A stretch of 64,000 nt of DNA from Acinetobacter gerneri DSM 14967 = CIP 107464 = MTCC 9824 (GCF_000368565.1 NZ_KB849544.1:656495-720494); one strand, 5' to 3'. Counted from the first letter of the stretch, positions 37,479-47,769 are shown. The notes: generated by a model not told the origin, from the sequence alone. Numbers and translations are program-made.

Positions 37479-38517
37479 GGCTTTGTTGCACAAAGATTTG
37501 AAATGCAAAGCGCCCCTAATTGAGCCAAATTTAAGGCGTAACTTGGGTAAGTGGGCGACCTAATTCCGTAAATCTGTTAAGGACTGCTACACGTGCATGG
37601 ATCTCATTCACTTGGCTATCAAAACTCCTTGCACTGAGTTTATCTCCTAATAATTTGATGCAATGCATCTTAGTTTCAACCAAACTTCGCCGATGATAGC
37701 CTGACCATTTTTTCCATAGTGTCCTGCCTAAACGTTTAATTGCTCGAAGTAATTCATTTCGCTCTAGCGAGCTACTCTTTGTATCTTTCCATGGTTTCGC
37801 ATTTTTTCTAGGTGGAATCACCGCATGCGCTTGCCGATCTGCAATGACCTGACGGCATTGCTTGGTGTCATAAGCTCCATCGGTATAAACAGAGTTAATC
37901 TGCTCATCTTGTGGAATCTGATTAAGTAAATCACCAAGCACCTGTGAATCACTGATATTATTGGTTGTAAGCTGAACTGCTCGTATTTGTAGGGTTTTAG
38001 CATCTATACCAATATGAAGTTTACGCCATTGGCGACGATATTCAGGTCCATGTTTCTTGCGTTTCCATTCGCCCTCACCTAGAAACTTCATGCCTGTAGA
38101 GTCCATGAGTAGATGCAGCCCATCGCTACTTTTTTGGTAGCTGATTACAATATCAATATGCTTTTGTCTTCTACAAAGCGTGGTGTAATCTGGAGCTATC
38201 CAATTTAATCCGCAAAGTTTAATCAGACTTTGCACAAAGCCAGTGACCATACGTAAAGACAGACGGAATAAGGATTTAATCATTAAGCAGCATTGGATGG
38301 CTGCGTCGGAGTAGGTTTGATTTCGCCCTTGTTTGCCTTTTGATGGAGCATACCATTGCGTAGCAGGATCAAACCAAATGGCAATATTTCCGCGACTCAT
38401 GAGTGCTCGGTTATATGCGGGCCAATTGGTTGTACGGTAGATTTTGTGTGCAGGCTTCTTCATTTGAAAATTATATCGCTGAAAAACCCTTTACAGATAG
38501 GTTTGTGCAACAAAGCC
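37479..38517 (-). mobile_element. IS5-family element (IS903-like group), 1039 bp
   Basis: Terminal inverted repeats GGCTTTGTTGCACAAA at the left and the exact complement at the right (ending 38517). One full-length transposase. The nine flanking bases differ on the two sides (GATATATTC left, TAGCTATGA right), so no target duplication is seen, and the genes on both sides are broken. Confidence 0.85.
37531..38463 (-). CDS. IS5-family transposase
   Basis: 310 residues, apparently complete. DDE catalytic residues are visible: D in LHLLMDSTGMKFLGEGEW, D in SVYTDGAYDTKQCR, and E in RRSLVETKMHCIKLLG, the IS903/IS5 pattern (YREK-like ending). The N-terminal region (NWPAYNRALMSRGNIAIWFD) is typical of the family. 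The element can probably still move. Confidence 0.9.
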   Translation of the reverse strand: MKKPAHKIYRTTNWPAYNRALMSRGNIAIWFDPATQWYAPSKGKQGRNQTYSDAAIQCCLMIKSLFRLSLRMVTGFVQSLIKLCGLNWIAPDYTTLCRRQKHIDIVISYQKSSDGLHLLMDSTGMKFLGEGEWKRKKHGPEYRRQWRKLHIGIDAKTLQIRAVQLTTNNISDSQVLGDLLNQIPQDEQINSVYTDGAYDTKQCRQVIADRQAHAVIPPRKNAKPWKDTKSSSLERNELLRAIKRLGRTLWKKWSGYHRRSLVETKMHCIKLLGDKLSARSFDSQVNEIHARVAVLNRFTELGRPLTQVTP

Positions 38518-38554
38518 TAGCTATGACTTAAATTGGGTCAATAAACATCAAAGT

Positions 38555-38985
38555 CTAAAACTTAAATAATATATACATAAAACATAATTTATCATTCGCG
38601 ATAAAAAGCCTTCCCTCTAAAGTCATATCAGTAATTTCTTTATTATTATATACAGCACATTCAACACCCAATTCATTAGGGTCATCCATTTTAAATATTT
38701 CAAATATAGCCATATTTTTTACATGATAAATTTTATCAAATTCAATAATTGAAAATTCAAAAGGTCTTTCAAATGGAATATTTAAAATTTCATTCATTTC
38801 GTCATATATTTCTTCATTAATATCATATTTCTTTTTAAGATTTTCTTTTCTATCTAAGTTATATCATTTAAAAATTCAGTTACTAAGTCATAAGCTTGCT
38901 TTTCTATTTCAACATTAACGTCTAAATTCATTTTTTTACTATTCGATGGAATATCTTCTGTTAAACTTGAACTTGTGCTAAACCA
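38555..38985 (-). pseudogene. Frameshifted immunity-like gene
   Basis: A first frame reads FKWFSTSSSLTEDIPSNSKK, then MNLDVNVEIEKQAYDLVTEF (ATG at 38931), and stops after FLNDIT. One base out of phase it continues YNLDRKENLKKKYDINEEIY through 38797 to the end (…LCFMYILFKF). Joined it is roughly 140 residues. No family recognised. The 3' side lies 37 bases from the IS5-family element. Probably a decayed immunity gene behind rhs. Confidence 0.55.
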
Positions 38986-39107
38986 CTTAAATGCCCTATT
39001 TTTTTAAATTAGTACATTTAAAGGTTTGTGAACTTAAACTTGCTACTTTTAATCTTTTATATTCGGCAAAGATAGTTTTCAAAAAAAAAACAGCAACGAA
39101 CCATCAT

Positions 39108-39377
39108 CTATTCATAGATAGTTGCTGCCAAAAATATTTTTGCAAGTATTTTCCAATCAAGTTGATTATTTTCTATTTTCCCTAAAGCATCAAAATCTTT
39201 TATATTCTTGAAATAACCGTCCATATCATCAACCCACCCTTCAATACCTTCCAAATAATTGAGCAATGTATTATTTTCCCATTTATTATTATTTATATCA
39301 TTAATCAACATCCTCATAAAACATAAAAAATCTTCTCTTGTTTCAATTTCTTGTACTTTTTTATTTAATTCATTCAT
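39108..39377 (-). CDS. Cognate immunity protein candidate for the Rhs effector
   Basis: 89 residues, small, acidic and helical (TREDFLCFMRMLINDINNNK, TLLNYLEGIEGWVDDMDGYF). The pattern resembles the DUF7660 group of short proteins often found beside polymorphic toxins; that identification is from memory. The ATG overlaps the rhs stop (TAATG), so the two are translationally coupled, the usual arrangement for toxin and immunity. Confidence 0.65.
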   Translation of the reverse strand: MNELNKKVQEIETREDFLCFMRMLINDINNNKWENNTLLNYLEGIEGWVDDMDGYFKNIKDFDALGKIENNQLDWKILAKIFLAATIYE

Positions 39378-42300
39378 TATTTTACTACCTTTGATTGACT
39401 ATTACCTAATTTCAGTTTCATTGATGTTCCACCATTTGTTGTTGTCATTTTCCACATTTGTTGCTCAACCTCTTGAGCAGATGCCCAAGTAATAGGCATA
39501 CATTTTTTAGCTAATTTAAATGCAGCCAATCGTCTATGATCTAAAGTCCAAACTTTTCCTGTACCATCTTTCCAAACTTTGGCACGTAATATATTTGCAT
39601 CTAATGTACCATTTTTCAGCGATACGGCATTACCTAGCACTGTGTAATCTCCTGTTTGATTTTTAGCGCTACTCTGCATAAAGTGCACTGTCGAAGGATC
39701 TATTGTCCCTGCTGGACATTTTAATGGACAATTCTTGTTTAATCCAAGCGAATCAATCCAACCGGTTGGATTCGGCGCATACTGATAATCATTATACCCA
39801 CCCAACAACCCAATCGGATCTTTAGAGATAAATCGCCCTACATACGGTGAATAATATCGATATCTATTATAATGAAGCCCTGTTTCCTGATCATAATACT
39901 GCCCCTGAAAACGAATATTATTGGTGATAATCTCACTATCCCAAATATCCCGCTTCACAAGAGTCTTCGCTTTACATTCACCCCAAGCTTTATACTCCGC
40001 ACTCCAAACAATCGCGCCCGTTTGATCCGTCATTTCCTGTGGCGTACCAAGGTGATCACAGTGATAGAACCATACTCGATCAAATTTTTCCGCTTTTTGT
40101 GTTGTCTGCCAAAGTGGATCTTTATCTATATCGTATCCATTGTCCCACGTTGGAGTTTGATGTTGATTAATTTGTTGACGATAGCTCGCTTGGATTAAAG
40201 GGATAAAACTACCTATTTCATAAACATAATGCTTAGTATATTGATGCGTACTTTCAAATGCTAAAGTATCACCATCCCAACCATATTGCGTGGTTTCGGT
40301 ATAGTTTCTATTGATGGAATCTTGCTTGCTTTTCTCTATTCGTCTTCCAAATGGGTCGTAGCGGTAATGCGTTTCAGCTTTATCATTTTTACTTTTAATT
40401 AGTCGCCCTAAAGCATCCCATTCGAAGTATTGGATATGTCCGCCATCCATTTGTCGTATCAGTTGTCCGTAGTCATCATATTGATACTTTTGATCAAAGT
40501 AGTCTTTAACAACATTTCCAACAAGGCTGTTATACCCATGTTTATGGGTAGGTTCATAATAGGTATCTTGTTTTTGGTACTGATTCGTTTTGTTTGGATT
40601 AATAATATTGCTTGCAGGGTCAAAGGCAAAGGTTTCTTGACCGAGTGCACTATTGGCTTGCAGTAATCTCCCTACAGGGTCATATTTATATTCGATATGC
40701 CCTCGACGCTTATCATGAATATCGGTTAATTGTCCTGCTTTATCATAATGATATAAGCGCTTGAGCAAAGCTTTGGTTTGGGTTTGTGCATTTTGATTTG
40801 AATTCGTTTGATACCCTGCGTCATCACCTTGATTGATCACTTGTGAAGTTAATCGTCCGACGTGGTCATAACTTTGTTCTTGGCTGATTCCATTGGCATA
40901 GTGACGCCCAATTTCCCGATGTAGATCATCTCGTTTAAAGCTAACACTGTCTTCGCCATTTAAAGCTAGACCATAAACATGCCCACTACCATAGAGTAAC
41001 CAATCTACTTTTTGTCCATCAGGCCTGTGCGTGGTGGTTCGATTATTTAACTCGTCATAGAGATGTTGCCAAACCGCTGTACGTTGCATTTTTAAATCAT
41101 GATGATGTTCATGCTTTAAATTACCCACTTCATCATAAAAATATTGCACTCGACTTTCAGGATTTTTCGCTTGGATCAGTTGCCCATTGCCATTATAGGC
41201 AAATTCTTCTGTGATACGTCCTTCAAGTAATGTCTGTTCATCACCTTCTTCTAATACAATTTTTTCGATTTGTGTACTAAAGCCTGCGGTGCGTTCGATC
41301 AAACGCCCCATAGCATCAAATTCGAAAGCTTGTACGCGATGTTTAGGTATATGTCCTTGTGTAGCCTGCGCAAGCTCTACGCTACGCTGTAACTCACCCG
41401 AGGTTTCTGAGTAGTGATAAATCGTTTCTTTACCATCAAAGTCAGTTTCTTTAAGTAAACGCCCCACAGAATCATAATAAAAATAGTAACTTGCCCCATT
41501 TTCATTGCTCAGCTTACTCAAACGACCGAGTTTATCCCAATGATATTTTAGGCTTTGTCCAAGTGGGTCTATACGTTTGCTGATCTGTCCTGCGACATTA
41601 TATTCATATTGTGTTTTCTGTCCTTTAGGATCTGTATGTACCAACAAACGACCTTCAGCATCATGAATAAAATGTTCAATGCTTCCATCCGCATATTTAA
41701 TTTGTTCAAGCTGACCAACCGCATTGTGCAATGTGTTTTGATCTTTTTCAGGATAGATATGTTGTCCTAGCTGGGTATAAATATAGGTCGTAACTTCATT
41801 TAAAGCATTTGCTGTTTGAATCAGGCGACCTCGTTCATCATATTCCCAAGTCGTTGCTTTTCCTGAACAATCAATATATTTACTCAGTTGACCTTGTGCG
41901 GTATAGCTCAACTGTTTAACACCACCTTTGGCATCTTGAATGCTAACAGGTAAACCCATACCGCTATATTGATATTGGGTTTTGCGTTCTAATGGATCTA
42001 TATCAGCAGTCAAATTACCTTGTTGATCATATTCACGCTGCCAAATGTTTGCTTCAGCATCTCGAAAATGAGTTAGATGATTGCCTTCATCATAACCATA
42101 ATATAGCTCGGTGCCATCGGCTTGGGTCATTTGAAGAAGATTGCTATTTTCATCAAAGTCATACAGGGTTACGCTACCATCGGTGGCAATATGTTTGGTG
42201 ACATTTTGTGCATCATCTCTAAAGAACCACTCTTCAAGCCCATCGGCATAAACGGTTCGGTAGGTATAACCATCAATATCGTAGTAATACCAAGTTTCAT

Positions 42301-44239
42301 CACCATGCGCATTGGTCACATAAGTGAGACGGATTTGGTCATCCCATTGTAGTCTGGTTTCATCGCTACCATCGTCAGCATATTCATGATATGCGCGCGC
42401 ATCGGCATCTTCTCCATCCCATTCCAAATGCATACGACGACCTGTTAAGTCACTATAACTGGTCAGTAAATGTTTATGGTAGGTGTAATGATATTGATGT
42501 GCATCTTGATTCGTTGCACAGATTAAGTCGCCTGTTTGATTATATTGATAAGCTGCAAGCACACGAGCTTTGTCTTCTACTTCAAGCAATATCAGTTCAC
42601 TGATTTGGTGCTGTGCATTGATTTTACTATGAATATGTGCAAGATCTTTTTCACCATGTTTGATGATGATGTCGGATAAAAATGTTTGTGAATCGACAAT
42701 ATGATGATAATTTAAACCCAGACTAAAATTATTTTCCCATCGCATCGTGCTTAGACGAAAATATCGATCAGATTTTTCAAAGATCAGCTGTGTACCATCA
42801 TCAAAATAAACCAAGATAAAATCTTCAGTCACAGCACTATAATAAAATTGCTCTACAGCTTGATAATGAATCTCACCGACTTTTAAATCATTTAAAGTGA
42901 TTGGACGACCATCAAAATAAATCAACTCTAAGGTTTGATTAATGTTTGGATTTGGATACTTCTGATTTTGAGCACTTTCTTTGTATTCAGCTTCAGTTTG
43001 TTTTACCACGATACGCAGGCTAAATGGAGTTAACCAGCGTGCACCAAATTCACTATCATCCATGTAATATAAATTTGAAGCGTAAGTTCGCATTAAATTT
43101 ATATCAACTGGTAGATTTAAATTGGCATCAATATGAGTAATAAATTCCGTGCCTAAGGCAAAACTAATGGATTTTTTTGTGCCTGATGGACAATTTTTAC
43201 AAGGACATGCATTTGATTTCGGTTTCGCTTCATGACCTTGTTTTTCAATCACATGACTGTCTTTTTTACTTTTAGCTTGAGTGGTTTGATTGGTTTTTAC
43301 TGCTGCTACTTTCTTTTTACTTTTAAATATTTTAATCGCACCAATCAAGATTTCGATCAATCCCGCGATGCTGGCTAAATTTTTAGGATCATTAAGTTTT
43401 TGGAATTGTCCTGGCGCAGCCGTACCTATACTTCGTATGAAAGTACCCAATTTTAATATTGGTTGAGTCGGTATCACGGACATCGCAGCACCTGCATAAG
43501 CATTGCCGCCCGTCTTCACAGCGGCTTTAGCTATATTACTTAATGCGCCTAATCCATTCTCAAGAAATTTACTTGGGTTTCGAATAAAACTAGTATTGGC
43601 AGCTGTTGTAAGTTGCTTTTTGGCTGCATTGACATTTGAACCCGCATTGGTAAAAATTTTTCCTGTAGCTAATCGTTTCAGTCCATTATCTACGCCAAAA
43701 CTTAACTCTTGAACTTTTGCACTACATTTATTTAAGATCCCAGGCAACTGCGCTTTTGCTTGGGTTGCAAATTTTTCAATAGTACCTGCGAGTGCATCAT
43801 TGACCGCATCACTCACGACCATGATGATAGTATCACTGAGCACTCCTTTTGCGGCAGCTTTTGCTTCTTTAACTAAAAATAAGGTTGGACGTAAAGTGGT
43901 CCGTGCTGCTGCCATAGTAGGTGGTATAGGAATAATCCCAATAACATCAACCCCTAAAGTGACCCAATCACCAAACTCCGCTTTTGCAACTGTTTTATCA
44001 ACGATCACGACAACATCATTTACAACATCAACTAATGCAATCAAATTTCCCAAAACAGGCAAAGAAGTTGCAACGGTTTTAAGCCGATCTAAAGTGACAT
44101 AACCATTTGTTTGCTTTTGCAGCCAACGATCAAAACGAGCAGCACCTGCTTTTACATCACTTAGATGAACTCTGTTCAAGGGCTTAACAGCAACTTGGCC
44201 CGTGTTCTTTCTTGTACTTTGACCTTGTGGTGGAGCCAT
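39377..44239 (-). CDS. Rhs-family T6SS effector with C-terminal toxin
   Basis: 1620 residues from ATG 44239; AGGG lies 7 bases before it, while the ATG two codons earlier is too close. The N-terminal ~330 residues have hydrophobic helices (LPVLGNLIALVDVVNDVVVI) and a CPCKNCPSG motif, the loading end. YD repeats fill about 360-1500 (e.g. LQWDDQIRLTYVTNAHGDET, YDEVGNLKHEHHH) and build a cocoon. The core closes with [14 protein letters not shown], then the variable toxin of ~135 residues with ILRAKVWKDGTGKVWTLDHR and RLAAFKLAKK. The WTLDHRR(L)AAF motif recurs in polymorphic toxin tips and resembles ParB-like nucleases; the activity is not proven. VgrG-linked and followed by its immunity gene. 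Confidence 0.9.
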   Translation of the reverse strand: MAPPQGQSTRKNTGQVAVKPLNRVHLSDVKAGAARFDRWLQKQTNGYVTLDRLKTVATSLPVLGNLIALVDVVNDVVVIVDKTVAKAEFGDWVTLGVDVIGIIPIPPTMAAARTTLRPTLFLVKEAKAAAKGVLSDTIIMVVSDAVNDALAGTIEKFATQAKAQLPGILNKCSAKVQELSFGVDNGLKRLATGKIFTNAGSNVNAAKKQLTTAANTSFIRNPSKFLENGLGALSNIAKAAVKTGGNAYAGAAMSVIPTQPILKLGTFIRSIGTAAPGQFQKLNDPKNLASIAGLIEILIGAIKIFKSKKKVAAVKTNQTTQAKSKKDSHVIEKQGHEAKPKSNACPCKNCPSGTKKSISFALGTEFITHIDANLNLPVDINLMRTYASNLYYMDDSEFGARWLTPFSLRIVVKQTEAEYKESAQNQKYPNPNINQTLELIYFDGRPITLNDLKVGEIHYQAVEQFYYSAVTEDFILVYFDDGTQLIFEKSDRYFRLSTMRWENNFSLGLNYHHIVDSQTFLSDIIIKHGEKDLAHIHSKINAQHQISELILLEVEDKARVLAAYQYNQTGDLICATNQDAHQYHYTYHKHLLTSYSDLTGRRMHLEWDGEDADARAYHEYADDGSDETRLQWDDQIRLTYVTNAHGDETWYYYDIDGYTYRTVYADGLEEWFFRDDAQNVTKHIATDGSVTLYDFDENSNLLQMTQADGTELYYGYDEGNHLTHFRDAEANIWQREYDQQGNLTADIDPLERKTQYQYSGMGLPVSIQDAKGGVKQLSYTAQGQLSKYIDCSGKATTWEYDERGRLIQTANALNEVTTYIYTQLGQHIYPEKDQNTLHNAVGQLEQIKYADGSIEHFIHDAEGRLLVHTDPKGQKTQYEYNVAGQISKRIDPLGQSLKYHWDKLGRLSKLSNENGASYYFYYDSVGRLLKETDFDGKETIYHYSETSGELQRSVELAQATQGHIPKHRVQAFEFDAMGRLIERTAGFSTQIEKIVLEEGDEQTLLEGRITEEFAYNGNGQLIQAKNPESRVQYFYDEVGNLKHEHHHDLKMQRTAVWQHLYDELNNRTTTHRPDGQKVDWLLYGSGHVYGLALNGEDSVSFKRDDLHREIGRHYANGISQEQSYDHVGRLTSQVINQGDDAGYQTNSNQNAQTQTKALLKRLYHYDKAGQLTDIHDKRRGHIEYKYDPVGRLLQANSALGQETFAFDPASNIINPNKTNQYQKQDTYYEPTHKHGYNSLVGNVVKDYFDQKYQYDDYGQLIRQMDGGHIQYFEWDALGRLIKSKNDKAETHYRYDPFGRRIEKSKQDSINRNYTETTQYGWDGDTLAFESTHQYTKHYVYEIGSFIPLIQASYRQQINQHQTPTWDNGYDIDKDPLWQTTQKAEKFDRVWFYHCDHLGTPQEMTDQTGAIVWSAEYKAWGECKAKTLVKRDIWDSEIITNNIRFQGQYYDQETGLHYNRYRYYSPYVGRFISKDPIGLLGGYNDYQYAPNPTGWIDSLGLNKNCPLKCPAGTIDPSTVHFMQSSAKNQTGDYTVLGNAVSLKNGTLDANILRAKVWKDGTGKVWTLDHRRLAAFKLAKKCMPITWASAQEVEQQMWKMTTTNGGTSMKLKLGNSQSKVVK

Positions 44240-44259
44240 TTTCATACCCTATTTTTATT

Positions 44260-47200
44260 TTAAAAATTTTTAATATTAGAAATAGGAGATGCATTTTTCA
44301 CTATTCCTGGATTAAGAGATGGAACTTTTGCTTGATTCGCTAACAATTGACTTGCTTGTTGCATTGTTGTTTGTACTAATGCTTTTTTGGGATCTTGTAC
44401 AATTGCTTTGGCTGATTGAATTGAGTTCATCATATTTTGAGGATTTGCTATAAGGTTTTGTACTTTGGACTTCACTTGTGTTGCCATCGAGTGTGCAGCT
44501 TTCGTAATATTGCCCATAAGACTCGTGTCAGCATTTCCATCCATTTGCTCAGGCCAATCTTTATAGCGTTTAAAATCACTCGACGCATCCCAAGGATTGC
44601 GAGGATCTTGCTCAAAAATCACTTGAGCTGGTCCAGCTACAAGCCCTGTAACACTGGCAAAACCTTTATCATCTAATTTTCCAGTGGTTTTTTTACCTAA
44701 TGCATCAATAACAGTAAAACCACCTTGTTTGATAAATTCTCCATGAGTGTATTGGTTAAATAACTCTAAAACCCCTTTACCTTGTTTTGGCGGTGCAGGA
44801 AAATGCGCAGGTACATTCGCCCCGCTGATTAAATTGTGCGTCGAAGCTTTAGACTCAAACTTTCCACTGGTCGTTGAAATAATTCCATCTGCTGAAATCT
44901 CAATCTGTGAACTTCCAGCATTGATGGTAATTTTCTTTTTAGCCAAAATTTTGATTTCATCTTCCGTCGATGTAATCGTTAAACCCTGCTTTGACAGCAA
45001 ATCCATAGCACCTTCTTGCGCCTGAATTTCAACTTTGTCTGTCGCTGCAAAAAGCCTCGCCCCCTTACTTTGGGTAAATAAACTAATCCCCTGACTTGCA
45101 CTGGCAAATAAACGCTCGCCTGTAGCTAGGCTTACATCTTTACCACTGGTCAACGCAATCTGTTCATTACTTTTGAGATGAATACTCTTTTCAGCGAGCA
45201 CCGCCACACCTGCAGGTGTTCCCACGACAACATGTGGCGCAGAAAGTTCTGGAAAATTATTTTTCCCTGCAGTCCCTTGACCTTTGATTTCTTCACTTTG
45301 ACTTTCGAGTTCTTTATAAGCCGTATTATCTATCGCTCTTTCATCAGCCTTTTGATCAATGGCTATTTGAGTCTGAGTCTTTTGTTGTTCTACGCCTTCT
45401 TTGATTTGTTCAAGCGTATTTTGAATATCTTTGGCATAACTTTCAGCATTGGCCTTGGCATAAGTTGATAAAATTAAACCTTGTCCTGCACGAAATACCC
45501 CATGCCCATCCGTCCTTAACTCAAAACCTTCTCCTCGAAAGTCTTTACGTCCTTTAGGATCAGGTATCCGAGTGATATACCCCAAATTCAGTTCACTGGC
45601 TTGATGATCACTGCGTAAATGAACTTGCACTTGACCTTTACTATCATCCATCACCAATTGATTGGTTTGGCTTCCACCGAGTTCTTTAGACTTGATTCCT
45701 GATAGTGCCTTTTGACTTGGCAATTCCCAAACAGGCATTTGTTCAGGATTGTTCAAACGACCCGATACAAAGGGCATATCAGGATCGCCATTGAAGAAAT
45801 CTACAATCACTTCCTGACCAATGCGGGGCAGATGAATCGTACCGAAGTGATTCCCTGCCCAAGCAGTGGAAACACGTAGCCAACAGGTATTGGTTCCATC
45901 GCCAGTATCCGCACCCTCTTCTTGAGCTTGCGCTCCGAGACGATCCCAGTGGAATTTAACTTTGACACGACCATACTGGTCTGTATAAATTTCCTCGCCC
46001 GCTGGACCTACCACAGTCGCGGTTTGTGGATGTCCTTGTGGTTTGTTTCGGGTCAGATCTGGACGTAGGATTTGTTCATCAGGTTGCGCTAAAAATCTAA
46101 CATTAGAATCATAGAACTGGTTATCAGCCTTTTCTTGGCTAATGTCTTGAATCGTGATTTGCGTTCCAAGGACCAACCAACCTCGATTCGATTCACTATT
46201 GGGGTGATTATCCAGATTGAAGCGATAACCTGTTTGTAAACCTTTTAACTTGCCTTGTCCTTCTGCTCGATAACCATGTTGGTACAGCCCCTCAACTCGG
46301 CTTTTAGCTTTGTTTTGTCCACCTTCATCCGCACTTAAAAAATCACCTTGTTGCCATTCATAAATTTCTTGCTCAGCATAGTCATGATCCCAAAGGAATT
46401 GATCTTGTGCTGATTGTACGAGGCTCGGTTGTTTAAATTGGTAATCGCTCAGTTGCACTTTTCCTGAAACCAATTGCTGGACAGGTTCAAAGTGTTCAAT
46501 GTATTCGGCAGTATCAGGAAAACGTTGATTTGGTGGGTAAATACTTAAGTTACGATAGCCCGTTGCTTCCATTTCTTTATAGGCTGCATTGTGGTCTGAA
46601 ATAACAAAAGTGAGTTGGTTTTGGCTATGTTCAAAATGAAAATTGATGCCATGCTCTTGCATCAAGCGATGGATAAAGCTGTAATCATCCTCGCCATACT
46701 GTGCCTGAAAGTCCAATGCTGCATAGCTTTGACTACAACGATAATCCACAGGATAGGGATAAGGTTGCAGGACTTCTTCAATGATTTGTAATACGGTTTT
46801 ATGTTGAAATATTCGATAATTACTTGTTTTAGTTAATAACCACACCCAAGGTACGAGGGTCAGTTTATACATGGCATGACGGTTACGAACAGCCAAAGCC
46901 TCAACCCGATTCACCAATCCTCGAAAATAGCGTGTGCCATTTAGATTGCTTTGGTAGGTACTATCCCCTGAGATATCATTGATATTCCCTAAACCTGAAA
47001 AATCAGGTTTTAAACCATCCAACCTCACCGCAACGGCAATTTCTGTTCCGATTAAACTTTGTAGATTTAGATCAGATGCAGGACTTCCGCCATTTTGTGC
47101 AAGTTGTTTGGGTACATAACCTTCTAAGCCTGCATAACCATGTGCAGGATTGTGAAATTCATCACGAACTTTAACCACAAGTTGGTATTCAAAGAGTTCG

Positions 47201-47301
47201 TTGATCTTATCCGAGCCAGACAGTGAGTCAAACCAAAAATATGGTGTCCCATATTCGCTTTCAGGCAAAGCTTTGCCAAATAATTTTATTTGATGATTCA
47301 T
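44260..47301 (-). CDS. vgrG: T6SS spike protein VgrG
   Basis: 1013 residues. The gp27-like base covers about 1-400 (starting LFGKALPESEYGTPYFWFDS), the gp5 OB-fold about 440-530 (DQYGRVKVKFHWDRLGAQ, GRLNNPEQMPVW), and the DUF2345 needle about 600-810 with repeated beta units (ISLFTQSKGARLFAATDKVE). A further ~190-residue C-terminal extension (VIDALGKKTTGKLDDKGFAS, transthyretin-like, then helical) likely docks the Rhs cargo. The rhs start is 20 bases downstream. It delivers the effector into rivals. No other T6SS structural genes are in the window. Confidence 0.95.
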   Translation of the reverse strand: MNHQIKLFGKALPESEYGTPYFWFDSLSGSDKINELFEYQLVVKVRDEFHNPAHGYAGLEGYVPKQLAQNGGSPASDLNLQSLIGTEIAVAVRLDGLKPDFSGLGNINDISGDSTYQSNLNGTRYFRGLVNRVEALAVRNRHAMYKLTLVPWVWLLTKTSNYRIFQHKTVLQIIEEVLQPYPYPVDYRCSQSYAALDFQAQYGEDDYSFIHRLMQEHGINFHFEHSQNQLTFVISDHNAAYKEMEATGYRNLSIYPPNQRFPDTAEYIEHFEPVQQLVSGKVQLSDYQFKQPSLVQSAQDQFLWDHDYAEQEIYEWQQGDFLSADEGGQNKAKSRVEGLYQHGYRAEGQGKLKGLQTGYRFNLDNHPNSESNRGWLVLGTQITIQDISQEKADNQFYDSNVRFLAQPDEQILRPDLTRNKPQGHPQTATVVGPAGEEIYTDQYGRVKVKFHWDRLGAQAQEEGADTGDGTNTCWLRVSTAWAGNHFGTIHLPRIGQEVIVDFFNGDPDMPFVSGRLNNPEQMPVWELPSQKALSGIKSKELGGSQTNQLVMDDSKGQVQVHLRSDHQASELNLGYITRIPDPKGRKDFRGEGFELRTDGHGVFRAGQGLILSTYAKANAESYAKDIQNTLEQIKEGVEQQKTQTQIAIDQKADERAIDNTAYKELESQSEEIKGQGTAGKNNFPELSAPHVVVGTPAGVAVLAEKSIHLKSNEQIALTSGKDVSLATGERLFASASQGISLFTQSKGARLFAATDKVEIQAQEGAMDLLSKQGLTITSTEDEIKILAKKKITINAGSSQIEISADGIISTTSGKFESKASTHNLISGANVPAHFPAPPKQGKGVLELFNQYTHGEFIKQGGFTVIDALGKKTTGKLDDKGFASVTGLVAGPAQVIFEQDPRNPWDASSDFKRYKDWPEQMDGNADTSLMGNITKAAHSMATQVKSKVQNLIANPQNMMNSIQSAKAIVQDPKKALVQTTMQQASQLLANQAKVPSLNPGIVKNASPISNIKNF

Positions 47302-47697
47302 TTTAGTGTGAGGTATGTCTCATTTTATGGGGATTATGCTACAAAATTTTATAAAGTTTATGTTTTTTTATTTGTAACAAGGCTCAAAAAAGCAAAAAAT
47401 CTAACCCTACAACATTAAAACAGTAAATTATTGTATTTTAAGAAATAAATTTATTTTTTATTTCTTACTGCTATTTTTACTACATTATAGTCTCTTTGTT
47501 TCTAGTTGTTTCAGCAGAGGGAGTTAGTAGAAATCGAATCAAAATTTATTCACAGTATGCGAGCATTAATTAGAGGAACAATATCATTAATGTCTAAGTA
47601 AAAAATCATTTTTAGGTTCGACAAACATCATCATTATTTTTTATGAAATTCAATCATTAATCAATCAACGCCTCATTCATCTCACTCTTTAAACTTA

Positions 47698-47713
47698 TGG
47701 CACTTATTTTGCT
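47698..47713 (+). promoter_or_regulatory. Sigma-54 promoter of the ABC permease-ATPase genes
   Basis: TGGCACTTATTTTGCT matches the -24/-12 consensus TGGCAC-N5-TTGCW fully. It lies 57 bases before the permease start and predicts a transcript start near 47723. Confidence 0.8.
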
Positions 47714-47720
47714 TAATGAA

Positions 47721-47748
47721 TATTACATTTTTAAAGATTCGTAATACT
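47721..47748. promoter_or_regulatory. GTATTAC-type inverted repeat at the permease promoter
   Basis: TATTAC at 47721-47726 and GTAATA at 47741-47746 form an inverted repeat with a 14-base spacer, overlapping the predicted start. The layout resembles NikR operators (two six-base half sites separated by ~16 bases). Candidate target of the NikR-like regulator encoded at 53581-54015. Confidence 0.4.
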
Positions 47749-47769
47749 CAGGCTAAATAGGGGACAAAA

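Larger units (their letters stand above)
47302..47769. other. Divergent regulatory region between vgrG and the ABC permease
   Basis: 468 AT-rich bases. A sigma-54 promoter and a GTATTAC-type inverted repeat lie in the last 75 bases and are listed separately. I see no other recognisable site. Confidence 0.5.

Noticed and set aside
39872..45468. Many long plus-strand ORFs opposite rhs and vgrG
   Set aside because: Shadows of the long minus-strand genes; the minus frames have the conserved domains.
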